NCBI RefSeq assembly: GCF_900100545.1
Contig: NZ_FNDP01000002.1
Coordinates: forward strand, 62,001 to 126,000
Source of the DNA: Pseudobutyrivibrio sp. 49
Lineage (GTDB): Bacteria > Bacillota > Clostridia > Lachnospirales > Lachnospiraceae
Reading direction: 5' to 3'
DNA length: 64,000 nucleotides
Part shown: one piece after another, positions 16,507 to 26,692 of the stretch
Numbering within the stretch: the first letter of the stretch is position 1
How the letters are laid out: every line of letters starts with the position of its first letter
Notes under the pieces: generated by a model
What the model was told of the DNA's origin: nothing
Seen by the model: the letters and a program-made list of their open reading frames with translations, nothing else
The model's database searches: none
Program-made: the position numbers and the translations under genes

Positions 16507-18015
16507 TTACCATCTAGTAATAGGCAATTCCTTGCTGCTAGTATCTACGTATATCTTATCAATTATCTTCTTATCATCATTATCATATACAATGATTTTA
16601 AAACCAGGAGTTGAACCTATTTCTGAATAGTTCAAATCTCCAAATTCAAAAGAATACAAATCATATAATGATGTATCAATCGAATACTTTAGGATAAGTC
16701 TTCCATCATGGAAGGAGTTTGAATAAGAATAATCCTTCACGCTGACTTTTTCTATAACATCCTTACCATCATTGATTCCGATGTAATGTGCACCTCGTTG
16801 CAAAGTTACAAAATCCGTCTTAAATCCTAATGACTGTAACTTTTTAGTAAGACTGCCACCTAAATATTGACCACGCTCATAAAATGGTGCAAACATAACC
16901 ACACTGTACTTTGAATCATTTACTAAATCCAAATACTTATTTATATCCGTTGTTTTTGATAACAAAGTATTGTTAACCTTATGATTATATACTTCACGTG
17001 TCTTCTCAAAAGACGAATCTTTCCGAGGCGCCACTCCATATTTCTCGGCGATTACACCACCTATATATGAAGTCAATTTTTCTGCTCCAGAATAATCTAC
17101 ATGATTGTATCCATTACGCTTTGCATTATATTTTACCTCTTTATAAAGGGATTCTTCATTAAAATCATAGAAAGGTATGTTTTTGCTATCAGCATAATTC
17201 TTTACTGATTTATATCTTCCAATTGATTCACCATAAGGAACACAGGTCAAAATTAACTGTATTCCATTCTCTTCACAAAGATTCACTATTTTTTCAAGAT
17301 ACTCGTCTGTTACACGAACAATTGGCTCTTCTTCAGCATTAACGCTATCTTCGGCTTTAAAAGTAACATCTTTTTTTGAAGAATTAACTCCATCATGTAC
17401 CGAATAGCCTTTAATTCCACCATGCTCTACCATCTCTGCCCTAGAAAAATCATCTTCCGAAAGATCTTTCCAACGCGTATGATATCTGATATTTGTAAAG
17501 ATATAGCTTAATGCATCCTGTGTGGGATCATATCTTTGAATATCAAAAGCTGCCCTCACTTTCAATGGTGATAGCCTCATAAAATCCATGGCCTTTCTAG
17601 CAGATTCCTCTGAGCAGTTCATATCATTATATACATAGTCTTCCTTGTAATAATGAAAAGTGAAAGTCTCCAGCACTACCACTTTTGGAGACTGATATTT
17701 CAAAGCCTCTTCCAGCCAATAGTAGGATAATAATGCATTCTGCTGAGGACTGGCTAAATTGTAAGATGTTATACCATATTCATCGTATAACACCTGCGGG
17801 TTAAATGCGTTGATACAATGTGAGCTTCCCAGAAACAATACATCAACCGAATCTTTTTCCAATTCATAAAAATCTAGAAAAGTATTTGTAGTTGGCCATT
17901 CATTGTTAAAGTAGAACTTTGGTTTCATCACCCCGTTTACTGCTCCCACACAAATACAGAGCACTAAAACAAAGGCAACAAACTTTAATGCAAGCTTTAT
18001 TCTAATTTTTTGCAT
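16507..18015 (-). CDS. SGNH/DltD-like membrane-anchored acyltransfer partner (pair 1)
   Basis: A 502-residue protein with one N-terminal membrane anchor and an extracytoplasmic SGNH-hydrolase-like domain. The nucleophile block is LFLGSSHCINAFNP and the distal His lies in YNHVDYSGAEKL, as in DltD/AlgJ-type partners of MBOAT acyltransferases. A C-terminal beta-rich extension of about 100 residues follows. ATG at 18015 directly follows the MBOAT stop, with GGGGGA 7 nt upstream. Together the pair should move an acyl group, probably acetyl, across the membrane onto a surface glycan or teichoic polymer. The target is inferred. Confidence 0.8.
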   Translation of the reverse strand: MQKIRIKLALKFVAFVLVLCICVGAVNGVMKPKFYFNNEWPTTNTFLDFYELEKDSVDVLFLGSSHCINAFNPQVLYDEYGITSYNLASPQQNALLSYYWLEEALKYQSPKVVVLETFTFHYYKEDYVYNDMNCSEESARKAMDFMRLSPLKVRAAFDIQRYDPTQDALSYIFTNIRYHTRWKDLSEDDFSRAEMVEHGGIKGYSVHDGVNSSKKDVTFKAEDSVNAEEEPIVRVTDEYLEKIVNLCEENGIQLILTCVPYGESIGRYKSVKNYADSKNIPFYDFNEESLYKEVKYNAKRNGYNHVDYSGAEKLTSYIGGVIAEKYGVAPRKDSSFEKTREVYNHKVNNTLLSKTTDINKYLDLVNDSKYSVVMFAPFYERGQYLGGSLTKKLQSLGFKTDFVTLQRGAHYIGINDGKDVIEKVSVKDYSYSNSFHDGRLILKYSIDTSLYDLYSFEFGDLNYSEIGSTPGFKIIVYDNDDKKIIDKIYVDTSSKELPITRW

Positions 18016-18016
18016 A

Positions 18017-19465
18017 TTAAAATCCCCCGTAAATAAAGTCTTGTGCATCAAACCCCCATCCGTAGGTGCCAAAAATCATAACTACTAAAATTGCACAGAT
18101 ATAAACAAACCAACGCGCAAGCATAGGCGATTTTAATACTGCGTCTCTAATTTTATAGCCCTTCTCTTGAGCAACACTTACACAGATTAAAACAACGATT
18201 CCTACAATAAGGATGTAAAATTCCTTCCATTCCAATCCCAGGCTATATAATGAATCATTGCTAAATATCCATGGATTGCGTACTGTAAACATTGATGCTA
18301 TCATTCTCAATCCAGCCGTAAGGCTCTCCACTCTGAAGATAATCCATGCAAGCATTACCAAGAAAAAAGTAACCAATCTTTCCACATACACATAAACCCT
18401 ACTTACATTATAAATTTTTAATACATCACTCAGCTTATCCCTAACTGGCTGCAACAATTCACCTATAACCTGATATAAACCATGGAGCAATCCCCAAAAA
18501 AGGAAATTAAAACCAGCGCCATGCCACACTCCACTTACAAAAAAAGTAATAAGTACATTAATATACTTCCTACCTATACCTTTTCGATTTCCTCCAAGTG
18601 GGATATAAATATAGTCCCTAAGCCAAGAGCTAAGAGATATGTGCCATCTTCGCCAAAAATCCTTTATAGAAGTAGCAAAATATGGATGATTAAAATTATC
18701 TACAAGCTCAATACCAAATAAAGCTGAAACTCCCTGAGCAAAGGTGGTACAAGATAAAAAATCAGCATACAACTGTAAACTGTATAAAACACCGCCAATC
18801 AAAACATAGGCGCCTTTGTATGTTTCATAATTATCAAAAATAGTATCTACTATTACCGCAGCCTTATCTGCCAAACATAGCTTTAAGAAAAAACCCCATA
18901 TAATAAGCATAAATCCTTTGGTTATTTTCTCTTCGTCAAATCTATGTCCTTCATATAGCTGACCAGATAACTGTGAATATCTAGGTATTGGACCTTGTAC
19001 TATCTGCGGAAAATAGCTTGCAAATAAAAGGAATTTTAAAAAATTCCTTTCATACTGAATAGTCCCTTTAAATACATCCACCGAATAGGAAATCAACTGC
19101 AAAGAGAAAAAAGAGATTCCAATAGGCGCTATCCACCATTCTGGCAAAGCTCGATGAGTGGTTATCCCCATAACAAAACCAGTATCTTTGATTACAAGCA
19201 GAGGTACTGCTGATGCGCATATGGCGCATATCAGCAATAACTTGCGATGCTTTTCTGATTCTCCAAGAAGCTTATTTATAATCCAAGTACAAAAAGCCAT
19301 TGCAATCAAAATCAAAAGCTTTTTCTTTGAATACTCCGAAAGATAAAAATAAAATCCTAAGCTACCGACTAAAAGAACAATCCATCTATGTCTAATTGGC
19401 GTAACATAATACGCCAAGAATAAAACTGCTACTAAAACATAAAACCAAAAGGATATAAAAATCAT
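18017..19465 (-). CDS. MBOAT O-acyltransferase (AlgI/DltB/PatA-like, pair 1)
   Basis: A 482-residue membrane-bound O-acyltransferase with about eleven membrane helices. The family motif FWRRWHISLSSWLRDYIYIP, then LGGNRKG, is followed by GVWHGAGFNFLFWG, which contains the active-site His. It moves activated acyl groups across the membrane for O-acylation of cell-surface polymers. Its stop is 1 bp before the start of its SGNH partner. A second such pair lies at 34946-37348 in the same locus. Confidence 0.88.
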   Translation of the reverse strand: MIFISFWFYVLVAVLFLAYYVTPIRHRWIVLLVGSLGFYFYLSEYSKKKLLILIAMAFCTWIINKLLGESEKHRKLLLICAICASAVPLLVIKDTGFVMGITTHRALPEWWIAPIGISFFSLQLISYSVDVFKGTIQYERNFLKFLLFASYFPQIVQGPIPRYSQLSGQLYEGHRFDEEKITKGFMLIIWGFFLKLCLADKAAVIVDTIFDNYETYKGAYVLIGGVLYSLQLYADFLSCTTFAQGVSALFGIELVDNFNHPYFATSIKDFWRRWHISLSSWLRDYIYIPLGGNRKGIGRKYINVLITFFVSGVWHGAGFNFLFWGLLHGLYQVIGELLQPVRDKLSDVLKIYNVSRVYVYVERLVTFFLVMLAWIIFRVESLTAGLRMIASMFTVRNPWIFSNDSLYSLGLEWKEFYILIVGIVVLICVSVAQEKGYKIRDAVLKSPMLARWFVYICAILVVMIFGTYGWGFDAQDFIYGGF

Positions 19466-19480
19466 TGCTAGTAAAAACTC

Positions 19481-21460
19481 CTATTCAAAAACGATTTCCC
19501 TAATGTTTGAATTTGCCAAACCATTATTAACTACCTCTAATCTATACACTGCCGTGCTATCAATAGATATCACAACCTCGTTTCCAGTTGGACTGAGCGG
19601 ATAATTCTTATCTAAAGCTCCATCTTTATACACATTAAGGTATGCTCCATCCTTATCACATGAATAATTAAAGGTAACACACTTTCCTTCTTCTAATTCG
19701 AAGTACGCACTAGAAAGTATGATGCGTTCCTCACCTTGAATATCCTCAGGACTGGTATAAAGATAACCATTCTCATCAATACCACCTACATAATAATATT
19801 CAGGTGTAGTTGGTAAATCAACTGTTCTAACTCCATCCAACGCACCTGATATTCCGTCGTTTGGATTATGTTCAGCGAATAAAAGCACACAATCCTGAAT
19901 CTGCCCAACCTGTTGGTAGGAATCAAGAATGTATTCTGGCAATCTATCCAAATCACTATTCCTACAAAGAATCATATTTCTATCAGAAAAAGTGGATTTA
20001 TCCTTATCTGTATAGTAATAGTCGTAATTTTCTACTCCATTAACGGCTGTAATATAAAGCTCATAGGAATGATTTTTATCAATCAATCTCATTAACTCTG
20101 GCAGTTCACTGTAATCCACCATATACATATTATGAGCATCGTATTCATCCAAATAATTTATCAGTTCGCCACAATGCTCAACATCAATCATGTAATATTC
20201 AGCAAAATTCTCGTAGTAAGCATCTCTTCCATCAGTGATATTGTAAAAGCTGATGCATGCAAAGCATAATCCTAGCCCCACCACAATTACATTTTGAAAT
20301 ACAGCATAATACTGCTCCAAATATTTCTCTAGCTTAATCACACTCAATAAAAACAGAGCCATCATACCTATCAAATGATATCTAGGCGATGATGATGTCA
20401 TAAACAAAATAAAGAAATTCCAAATGAACAAAGAAATCAGCATGCTCTCCAACATCTTCTTTGTATCAAATACGTCCTCGTCTGCTCTTAACTGAGGTAC
20501 AGCAAATATCCTATTTGCATAAAGCAATCCCATAACAAGAAGAATGACTACTATCCACTTCATACAAGCCACTATACCACCTAAGGAAACAGCCTTTAAA
20601 TCAGAAGCAAAAAATGGATTAATCAAAAAGAGAATATCCTGACAAACAAGCCTGAACTCTTCCAACGGAGCCTCTGTGCTTCGAATCACCATTGAACTAC
20701 TATCAGGATCAATCTCGAATACCTTGCATAATACATTTCCTATTATCGTAATTCCGAATGTGCCAACTAGAATCCAAATTCTATACAAATCAATTCTTTT
20801 TTCTTTAATAAACTGAACCACCTGACACACAAACACCGGCACAATTCCACATATAAAAAGGTATGGTCCACTAGAAATACATGATATAAAATATAAAACA
20901 GCAAATAAAACTATCTCCGCTATATTTATCTTGCACTTGCGGTCTTCCTCACTAGTAGTCAAAGCACTAACCAGCAACACAGGAATAGCAACTTTATAAA
21001 TATACTGACCACCGCAGAAAAACATCATGTTTGAGTGGACAAGCATACCATAATCATAAATGCACAAAACGGCTGCTATAGCAAGCAGCCTAAATGAATA
21101 CCTAACATTTACCTTTGAAAGAATATGCCAAACTAACACTATTAAAAAGATAGTATTAATTACATTTGCCACAGCGAAAGACTTAAGCACATTACCAGTG
21201 AGCATATATAAAGGCAGTGCAATAAGTGCAGCGCAATCAAACTCTCCTGTGGTTATATAATCCCAGTTTTTTAAAAAGATTCTGTGATTATCTCCCATCT
21301 CAACAACATGCTTTGCAAGCTTTGCGTAGTCTTTGTCGATTAACAAATCTGACGGAGTGCTGAAATTAATTAATATAATTGCCAACACCTCGAAGGCCAC
21401 AACCATCGTCATAAACAAAAATAATTTATCTATCTTTGTATCAATTCTAAACTTTTTCAT
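19481..21460 (-). CDS. Large polytopic membrane protein, GT-C-like
   Basis: A 659-residue protein: about ten membrane helices in residues 1-410, then a soluble extracytoplasmic C-terminal part of about 240 residues ending in a beta-sandwich-like segment. No classic GT motif can be assigned with confidence. The architecture and its place between other such genes suggest a GT-C glycosyltransferase or polymer-modifying enzyme. Its ribosome site (AAGGGA) lies inside the last codons of the upstream gene. Confidence 0.6.
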   Translation of the reverse strand: MKKFRIDTKIDKLFLFMTMVVAFEVLAIILINFSTPSDLLIDKDYAKLAKHVVEMGDNHRIFLKNWDYITTGEFDCAALIALPLYMLTGNVLKSFAVANVINTIFLIVLVWHILSKVNVRYSFRLLAIAAVLCIYDYGMLVHSNMMFFCGGQYIYKVAIPVLLVSALTTSEEDRKCKINIAEIVLFAVLYFISCISSGPYLFICGIVPVFVCQVVQFIKEKRIDLYRIWILVGTFGITIIGNVLCKVFEIDPDSSSMVIRSTEAPLEEFRLVCQDILFLINPFFASDLKAVSLGGIVACMKWIVVILLVMGLLYANRIFAVPQLRADEDVFDTKKMLESMLISLFIWNFFILFMTSSSPRYHLIGMMALFLLSVIKLEKYLEQYYAVFQNVIVVGLGLCFACISFYNITDGRDAYYENFAEYYMIDVEHCGELINYLDEYDAHNMYMVDYSELPELMRLIDKNHSYELYITAVNGVENYDYYYTDKDKSTFSDRNMILCRNSDLDRLPEYILDSYQQVGQIQDCVLLFAEHNPNDGISGALDGVRTVDLPTTPEYYYVGGIDENGYLYTSPEDIQGEERIILSSAYFELEEGKCVTFNYSCDKDGAYLNVYKDGALDKNYPLSPTGNEVVISIDSTAVYRLEVVNNGLANSNIREIVFE

Positions 21461-21478
21461 AGTCTAGTCAGTTCCCTT

Positions 21479-23173
21479 TCATAACACTCTATACAGATAC
21501 AACCCATAATAGCTATCTGTAAAGTGCTGCTCAAAATTCACTTTTTCCGTATCTACAATAAGCTGATATCGAGATATGACATACTCACATCCCATTTCTT
21601 TTAGTTTATCCCAATTGTAATCCAATTCAATAGGTTCGTCGCTGCTAATATCATAAAATTCTGCACCATACTCATTTGTAAATGCATAGCATCTATTTCC
21701 CCATTCCCAGAAATATGCCTCTAGATAAGGAGTATTAAGCTCTTCCGCTATAGCGTTTCCAAATCTTTCCTTATAGTGAACATCGTAATTATTAGAATAT
21801 CCATCTAGGGTGTAGAATCCATTGTACTGTGCAGCTACTGGATGTATTCCTACAGAAATCACTCTATATTCTTCTGGATTTCTATCTATGTAATCTAATA
21901 CATAAGAAAATCCTTTCTCATCATAAAATTTTCCCCATGTATTCTCGTTATGATCCGCCCTTACCACTGTATCTTTTAAGTTTTGAAGTAAATCCGAGTT
22001 CATAATATATACATTCCAACATGGAATAATTAATAATAGAATTATTATCCATCTATTTTTCAAAGTCTTCTTTAAGATAGACAACGTAAATCCTAAAATC
22101 ATATACCATAAACATGGGTAAAACCAATAAAATCTATCAAATTGCATTGCTAGTAATGGTGTTCCAGCAAATAGTTTATTACGCAAATCTATTCCCATCT
22201 GGCAATGATAGAATGCATATAAAACAGCGATAATCACTATCATAAATACTATTGAAAATAACATTAGAATCATCATCCTAGCTGATTTTTCTATTGTTTT
22301 TTTCATTACTATTTTTCCAACCAACACTATAATCACTGTAATAAGCATAACCAAAATTATAGATTTTTGAGTACTTACAATATGATTATGTGGTTCTAAT
22401 AACATTTGGGTAAAGCTATCTCCAAATGAACCGGGCCACAGTGTATACTGAGATTTGTGAGATACAAAACCATTATCACCTTTAAATATACTTACAAGCA
22501 GCTCTATGTTTGTGAGAATATAAATACAAAGTAACTCTATAAATATTATCCCGCCTCGAATCAAGCTATTCTTATTTTGCTCAATCGGATTTCGCAAATA
22601 CAATATCATAAGTATGATATCATATAATATCAATCCACCTAGCACTGCATACCCAAATAACACTAAGGAGGAAAATAAACCATAAACTGCCACGAGAATA
22701 TAAGGTAATAATTTACGTTCTCCCTTTTTGTATTTTAGCGCCAACCATACAAGCGGCACACCCACAGCAGTCAAACCATACACTGTAAATATTGGAAGCA
22801 AAACATATAATAGTGCTACAGCAAATGATATACCTTCTTCTATATCATATTCTTTAAGAAGAAAATATAATGCTAAAAATGCAATTATCCTTACAAAAAA
22901 CATATTCGTAATAAAGGCATAGACTGGTGGAAGCATTGCATAAAACAGCAACGTTCCAAAAGATGCCACTGACACTTCCGCATTTCCATCCATAAACTGC
23001 GAAAAGTGAGTTTGAAATAATGTGTCTAATGACTGTGATCGAAGCATGTAATAAATAACTTCTCCATCTAATTGGTCAACATAATTTATTATTATCCCCT
23101 CGCCTTTTATCATGTATAAAACATATAGCGCCAGGAGAGCTACTACTCCTATAAGATATTTCTTTTTTATCAT
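21479..23173 (-). CDS. Polytopic membrane protein (YfhO/DUF6044-like), 564 aa
   Basis: The N-terminal hydrophobic helix is followed by an acidic loop (INYVDQLDGEVIYYMLRSQS), and then by about twelve membrane helices and a C-terminal extracytoplasmic domain of about 130 residues. The arrangement resembles YfhO/DUF6044-type membrane proteins that glycosylate cell-envelope polymers in Firmicutes. ATG at 23173 has AGGAG 5 nt upstream; a GTG two codons earlier falls within that site. It is 8 bp from the preceding gene. The specific family label is tentative. Confidence 0.6.
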   Translation of the reverse strand: MIKKKYLIGVVALLALYVLYMIKGEGIIINYVDQLDGEVIYYMLRSQSLDTLFQTHFSQFMDGNAEVSVASFGTLLFYAMLPPVYAFITNMFFVRIIAFLALYFLLKEYDIEEGISFAVALLYVLLPIFTVYGLTAVGVPLVWLALKYKKGERKLLPYILVAVYGLFSSLVLFGYAVLGGLILYDIILMILYLRNPIEQNKNSLIRGGIIFIELLCIYILTNIELLVSIFKGDNGFVSHKSQYTLWPGSFGDSFTQMLLEPHNHIVSTQKSIILVMLITVIIVLVGKIVMKKTIEKSARMMILMLFSIVFMIVIIAVLYAFYHCQMGIDLRNKLFAGTPLLAMQFDRFYWFYPCLWYMILGFTLSILKKTLKNRWIIILLLIIPCWNVYIMNSDLLQNLKDTVVRADHNENTWGKFYDEKGFSYVLDYIDRNPEEYRVISVGIHPVAAQYNGFYTLDGYSNNYDVHYKERFGNAIAEELNTPYLEAYFWEWGNRCYAFTNEYGAEFYDISSDEPIELDYNWDKLKEMGCEYVISRYQLIVDTEKVNFEQHFTDSYYGLYLYRVL

Positions 23174-23181
23174 TATCACTC

Positions 23182-26100
23182 CTACTCTACTTCTCTTAGC
23201 TTAAGTAATCTTATTTCAGATAAACTTTCCAATGGCTCAGCTATTTTTTCTCCATCCTGCTCTACCCATATTGAAAGATTATCATGGCTGTGAAGCAACC
23301 ATTTTGCTCCGGAGCCTAATGGTATCAACAACTTCCCCTCATTCATTTCGCAACGCATTCTGTGAGGTTCTTGATTATCATCCTGCCACTCTACCACCAC
23401 AGCCATGCCTTTATTATACTTTCTCTTTAAAAGCATTTGCTGAAAAATAGATTTAATCTCACCAACTTCATCTCCACTATAATATGAATAATATTCGCCA
23501 TCAGTTATATCTTCAAAATCGAGGTAAATATAATCAGCCTGGTCTCCAAAAATAGTTCTATCAAAAGAAAGTACCAAGTTACCATCATCTATTTCACTAC
23601 CATACTTAGCGTCTAATTCAGTAAGTATGAATTCAAGACTATCAAGTGACTCTCCAAATGAATTTGGATGCAACCCTATATCAAAATCATCCGGTACAGT
23701 CGATATGCTCTTATTAATCTGTTGCACTTCATCGACAGATAAGCCATTTGTATTAGGGATAAAAACAGCCCTTTCAGGCGACCACACATATTCGCCTGAT
23801 GTCATTAGCCAATGATAGAGATAATAGTTGCTTAGTGCATAATATGGTGAATAGTAAATATCCCCAGTACCGCCAACAATACTAGGATTTCTTTTTAAAA
23901 CATCTATGCATTCCTTTGTTGCATCATATCCCTTGACAGCAGGACCATATTCTATATAAGAAACGGGGGTGACATCACATATATAATAATACCCATATAC
24001 TGGAAAACTACCTAAATATGTGGTATCTTCAGGATCATTTTTTACAGAGTCATAGTTTTGACTTACAAGATTGTAAATATCTCTGTATTCAAATCCTGTA
24101 CCCCATTTTCCCAGCCTGTCATTTGTAATATACATATAGCCATCTGGCACAGTAATATATGCATTGCAGGATGTATCGATATTATCCATTGCAATACCAC
24201 CCCACATAGCTGGTATTACAACCGCAATACATATTGCTGTGATTTTAGCTTTACCTTCCAAATACTTGATTGCAAAGACGATAAGAAGTATACATACCGG
24301 AAGCATTAAAAATCTATTTCGGTTAAAAAGCGAACCTTGCTGTAATTTTACAATAGTATAAGAATAACCCACTATAAGAATAATCGGCAATACAGCCATT
24401 ATACAGGCTTTAAAAAAATCCGTATTATTCTTACCAAACTTTCCTGCTTTCAAAACAAACGCATAGCATATCACTACAAATAAAGCTGGCACCACAAAAG
24501 CACTGGCAATATAAATTGTCATTCTTAATCCTGGATAATCTGTTAAGTAGTCCAATACTCCTTCAGGAACCTGCTGCGCAAATTTAACCATTCCATCTGC
24601 ATAAATTGTTATGCTAGACATGTATCTAATATGTAACAAGGTATTCCATAGAAGCTTTATTGAAGCCACTACAGGCAACAATGTCACACTCCACCAAATC
24701 CAAAATGATTTTCTTTTTACATCGCTTTTAAATGTTCCATTTTTCCAATAAGAATAAATCTGCCATATAGCTAATGGCATAAACCCTATGCAGACTCCTG
24801 CTCCATACAAAGGATAATACAATCCGTGAAATAGACTTGTAAGAATCCATACCTTTAGCCATAAATTCTTGTTTTCAATAAGCCTGTCTGAAACTAATAT
24901 CAAAACAATAGGTGCTATAAAAAGAGTTCGTGTATACGTACATATCGAGAACACCGTAGCAATGAGTAAAATATATTCTCGCTTAACATGACCTACCATT
25001 GTAATAACGAGCAATACCGCTACACATAACAAAAATATCTGATTTGAAATATTTAGATTGGATACTATTCCTTTTCCAAATAACTTAAAAAATGCTCCAT
25101 TGACCACTGAATAGAAACCACTGGCTGCAATATAATCTTTGTATGGAATTAATCCCTTCTCAAATATCTGTGAAAAACCAATTACATCTTCAAATGAATG
25201 ATGTAAATCAGTAGGCATCACTGCCCCTTTTTCTGTGAATACATTTAATGTAAAAATAGTAACAAGGGAACCTATAGAAATTGTTAACCCTTCGTAGCTT
25301 GTTCTTCTGGCTTTCCAGCATAATAATACTGCTTCCAATAACATCAGTACAATAACCACGCAAACAAATGCTGTCACCCTACGTGGAACATTTATTGTTA
25401 TGTATTCGTAATTACGATAATACTGATTCTGCAAGAAAATCAGTAGCGAAAAAGGAATCCATAATTGAACGAAACTAGCAACTATATTGATATTACGAAT
25501 TGAATATTTAAAAATATTGATTGCTACCACAATTAAGCCAGCAATAATTTCTAGAATCAACGAATTTATGTTTTGCCTTCCACCTGTAAAGACATATATT
25601 CTGTATAGAGCTATTTCGGCATAAACAAGAAGTACATACAAGCATAGTGACCGTAATACATTTTCAGCGTTTATCACATGAACAAATACAACCAATACCC
25701 CTGCAATAATCAATATCGTACTGACATCTGCACGCCATAGAAATCCTACTGCGGTAAGAACGACAAAAGATAATAACAGCACCCCATTCTTACCCAAAAT
25801 TTTATCAGATAAAGAAGAGCCATTAACCAATTTATTCCTTACCCATAGATAATAAACAGATACAGCGACTATTCCTACCAAAATAAGTACATATAAAAGC
25901 GTTCTTTCTGGAGACTTATTAGTATTAGTCTGAGAAGTAAACTCATATACTAGGTCTGTATATTTCTGTGTGCCATTTCCATTAACAATCAGCCATACAA
26001 TTGAAAATATAAAACAGCCAATCACTAAAGAAAACCAGAAAAACTTATCCAGGCACATAACAGAGCATGTTTTTTTCTTCACATTAGAAAATACAACAAA

Positions 26101-26661
26101 AACACTTTTTGAAATCAAGAATAATAAAACTGCCCATATAAAAGCTGTTATAAATGAGAAGCAATCCTTCAAAGAAGCAACGTCTGATTCAGGATTGATT
26201 ATGATGTCATATATATTAAAAATATTTCCTACCTCGTCACCTAAATCAATCCTAATTCTAGAAGCATATCTACCTATTTCCAAAGTAGTATATGATTCTT
26301 CCCCATTAATTGGCTGTGTAATGCTGGATTCATCAGAAAACTGCTCATCACCGTCTACATAATACACCTGAAGATTCCACTCTTTTCCTACACCAACAAT
26401 TTGATTAATCGCAATATTTTCTATATATGTTCTATCAAAATCTATAAAAAGCTGCGGATCAGAATCAATTGTCGTAACTATATTTCCAGCCACATTAACT
26501 CCCGAAAAACTCATGTCCTCTAAATAAAACCTTACAGAAGAATTCTGTGACTCATTCTGCCTGCTATATCTATAATTCGCCGCAATGTATTCACAGACAA
26601 ATGCTACAATAAAACATAGAATTAATATAAATATATGTTTCGCTATTTTCTTGGAATCCAT
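23182..26661 (-). CDS. Giant polytopic membrane protein with extracytoplasmic domains, 1159 aa
   Basis: The largest gene in the window. One N-terminal helix anchors a beta-rich, probably extracytoplasmic domain (about 30-165). Some fifteen membrane helices follow (about 170-800), and a long soluble C-terminal part of about 350 residues closes the protein. The DLHHSFEDVIGFSQIFEKGL segment (about 505) resembles the acidic catalytic loop of GT-C transferases. ATG at 26661 was chosen for GGGGGAG 10 nt upstream; an ATG seven codons earlier overlaps that site. Function is probably transfer or assembly of an envelope glycan. Confidence 0.6.
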   Translation of the reverse strand: MDSKKIAKHIFILILCFIVAFVCEYIAANYRYSRQNESQNSSVRFYLEDMSFSGVNVAGNIVTTIDSDPQLFIDFDRTYIENIAINQIVGVGKEWNLQVYYVDGDEQFSDESSITQPINGEESYTTLEIGRYASRIRIDLGDEVGNIFNIYDIIINPESDVASLKDCFSFITAFIWAVLLFLISKSVFVVFSNVKKKTCSVMCLDKFFWFSLVIGCFIFSIVWLIVNGNGTQKYTDLVYEFTSQTNTNKSPERTLLYVLILVGIVAVSVYYLWVRNKLVNGSSLSDKILGKNGVLLLSFVVLTAVGFLWRADVSTILIIAGVLVVFVHVINAENVLRSLCLYVLLVYAEIALYRIYVFTGGRQNINSLILEIIAGLIVVAINIFKYSIRNINIVASFVQLWIPFSLLIFLQNQYYRNYEYITINVPRRVTAFVCVVIVLMLLEAVLLCWKARRTSYEGLTISIGSLVTIFTLNVFTEKGAVMPTDLHHSFEDVIGFSQIFEKGLIPYKDYIAASGFYSVVNGAFFKLFGKGIVSNLNISNQIFLLCVAVLLVITMVGHVKREYILLIATVFSICTYTRTLFIAPIVLILVSDRLIENKNLWLKVWILTSLFHGLYYPLYGAGVCIGFMPLAIWQIYSYWKNGTFKSDVKRKSFWIWWSVTLLPVVASIKLLWNTLLHIRYMSSITIYADGMVKFAQQVPEGVLDYLTDYPGLRMTIYIASAFVVPALFVVICYAFVLKAGKFGKNNTDFFKACIMAVLPIILIVGYSYTIVKLQQGSLFNRNRFLMLPVCILLIVFAIKYLEGKAKITAICIAVVIPAMWGGIAMDNIDTSCNAYITVPDGYMYITNDRLGKWGTGFEYRDIYNLVSQNYDSVKNDPEDTTYLGSFPVYGYYYICDVTPVSYIEYGPAVKGYDATKECIDVLKRNPSIVGGTGDIYYSPYYALSNYYLYHWLMTSGEYVWSPERAVFIPNTNGLSVDEVQQINKSISTVPDDFDIGLHPNSFGESLDSLEFILTELDAKYGSEIDDGNLVLSFDRTIFGDQADYIYLDFEDITDGEYYSYYSGDEVGEIKSIFQQMLLKRKYNKGMAVVVEWQDDNQEPHRMRCEMNEGKLLIPLGSGAKWLLHSHDNLSIWVEQDGEKIAEPLESLSEIRLLKLREVE

Positions 26662-26692
26662 ACAAAGGCAACTCCCCCTCATTATTTACTAT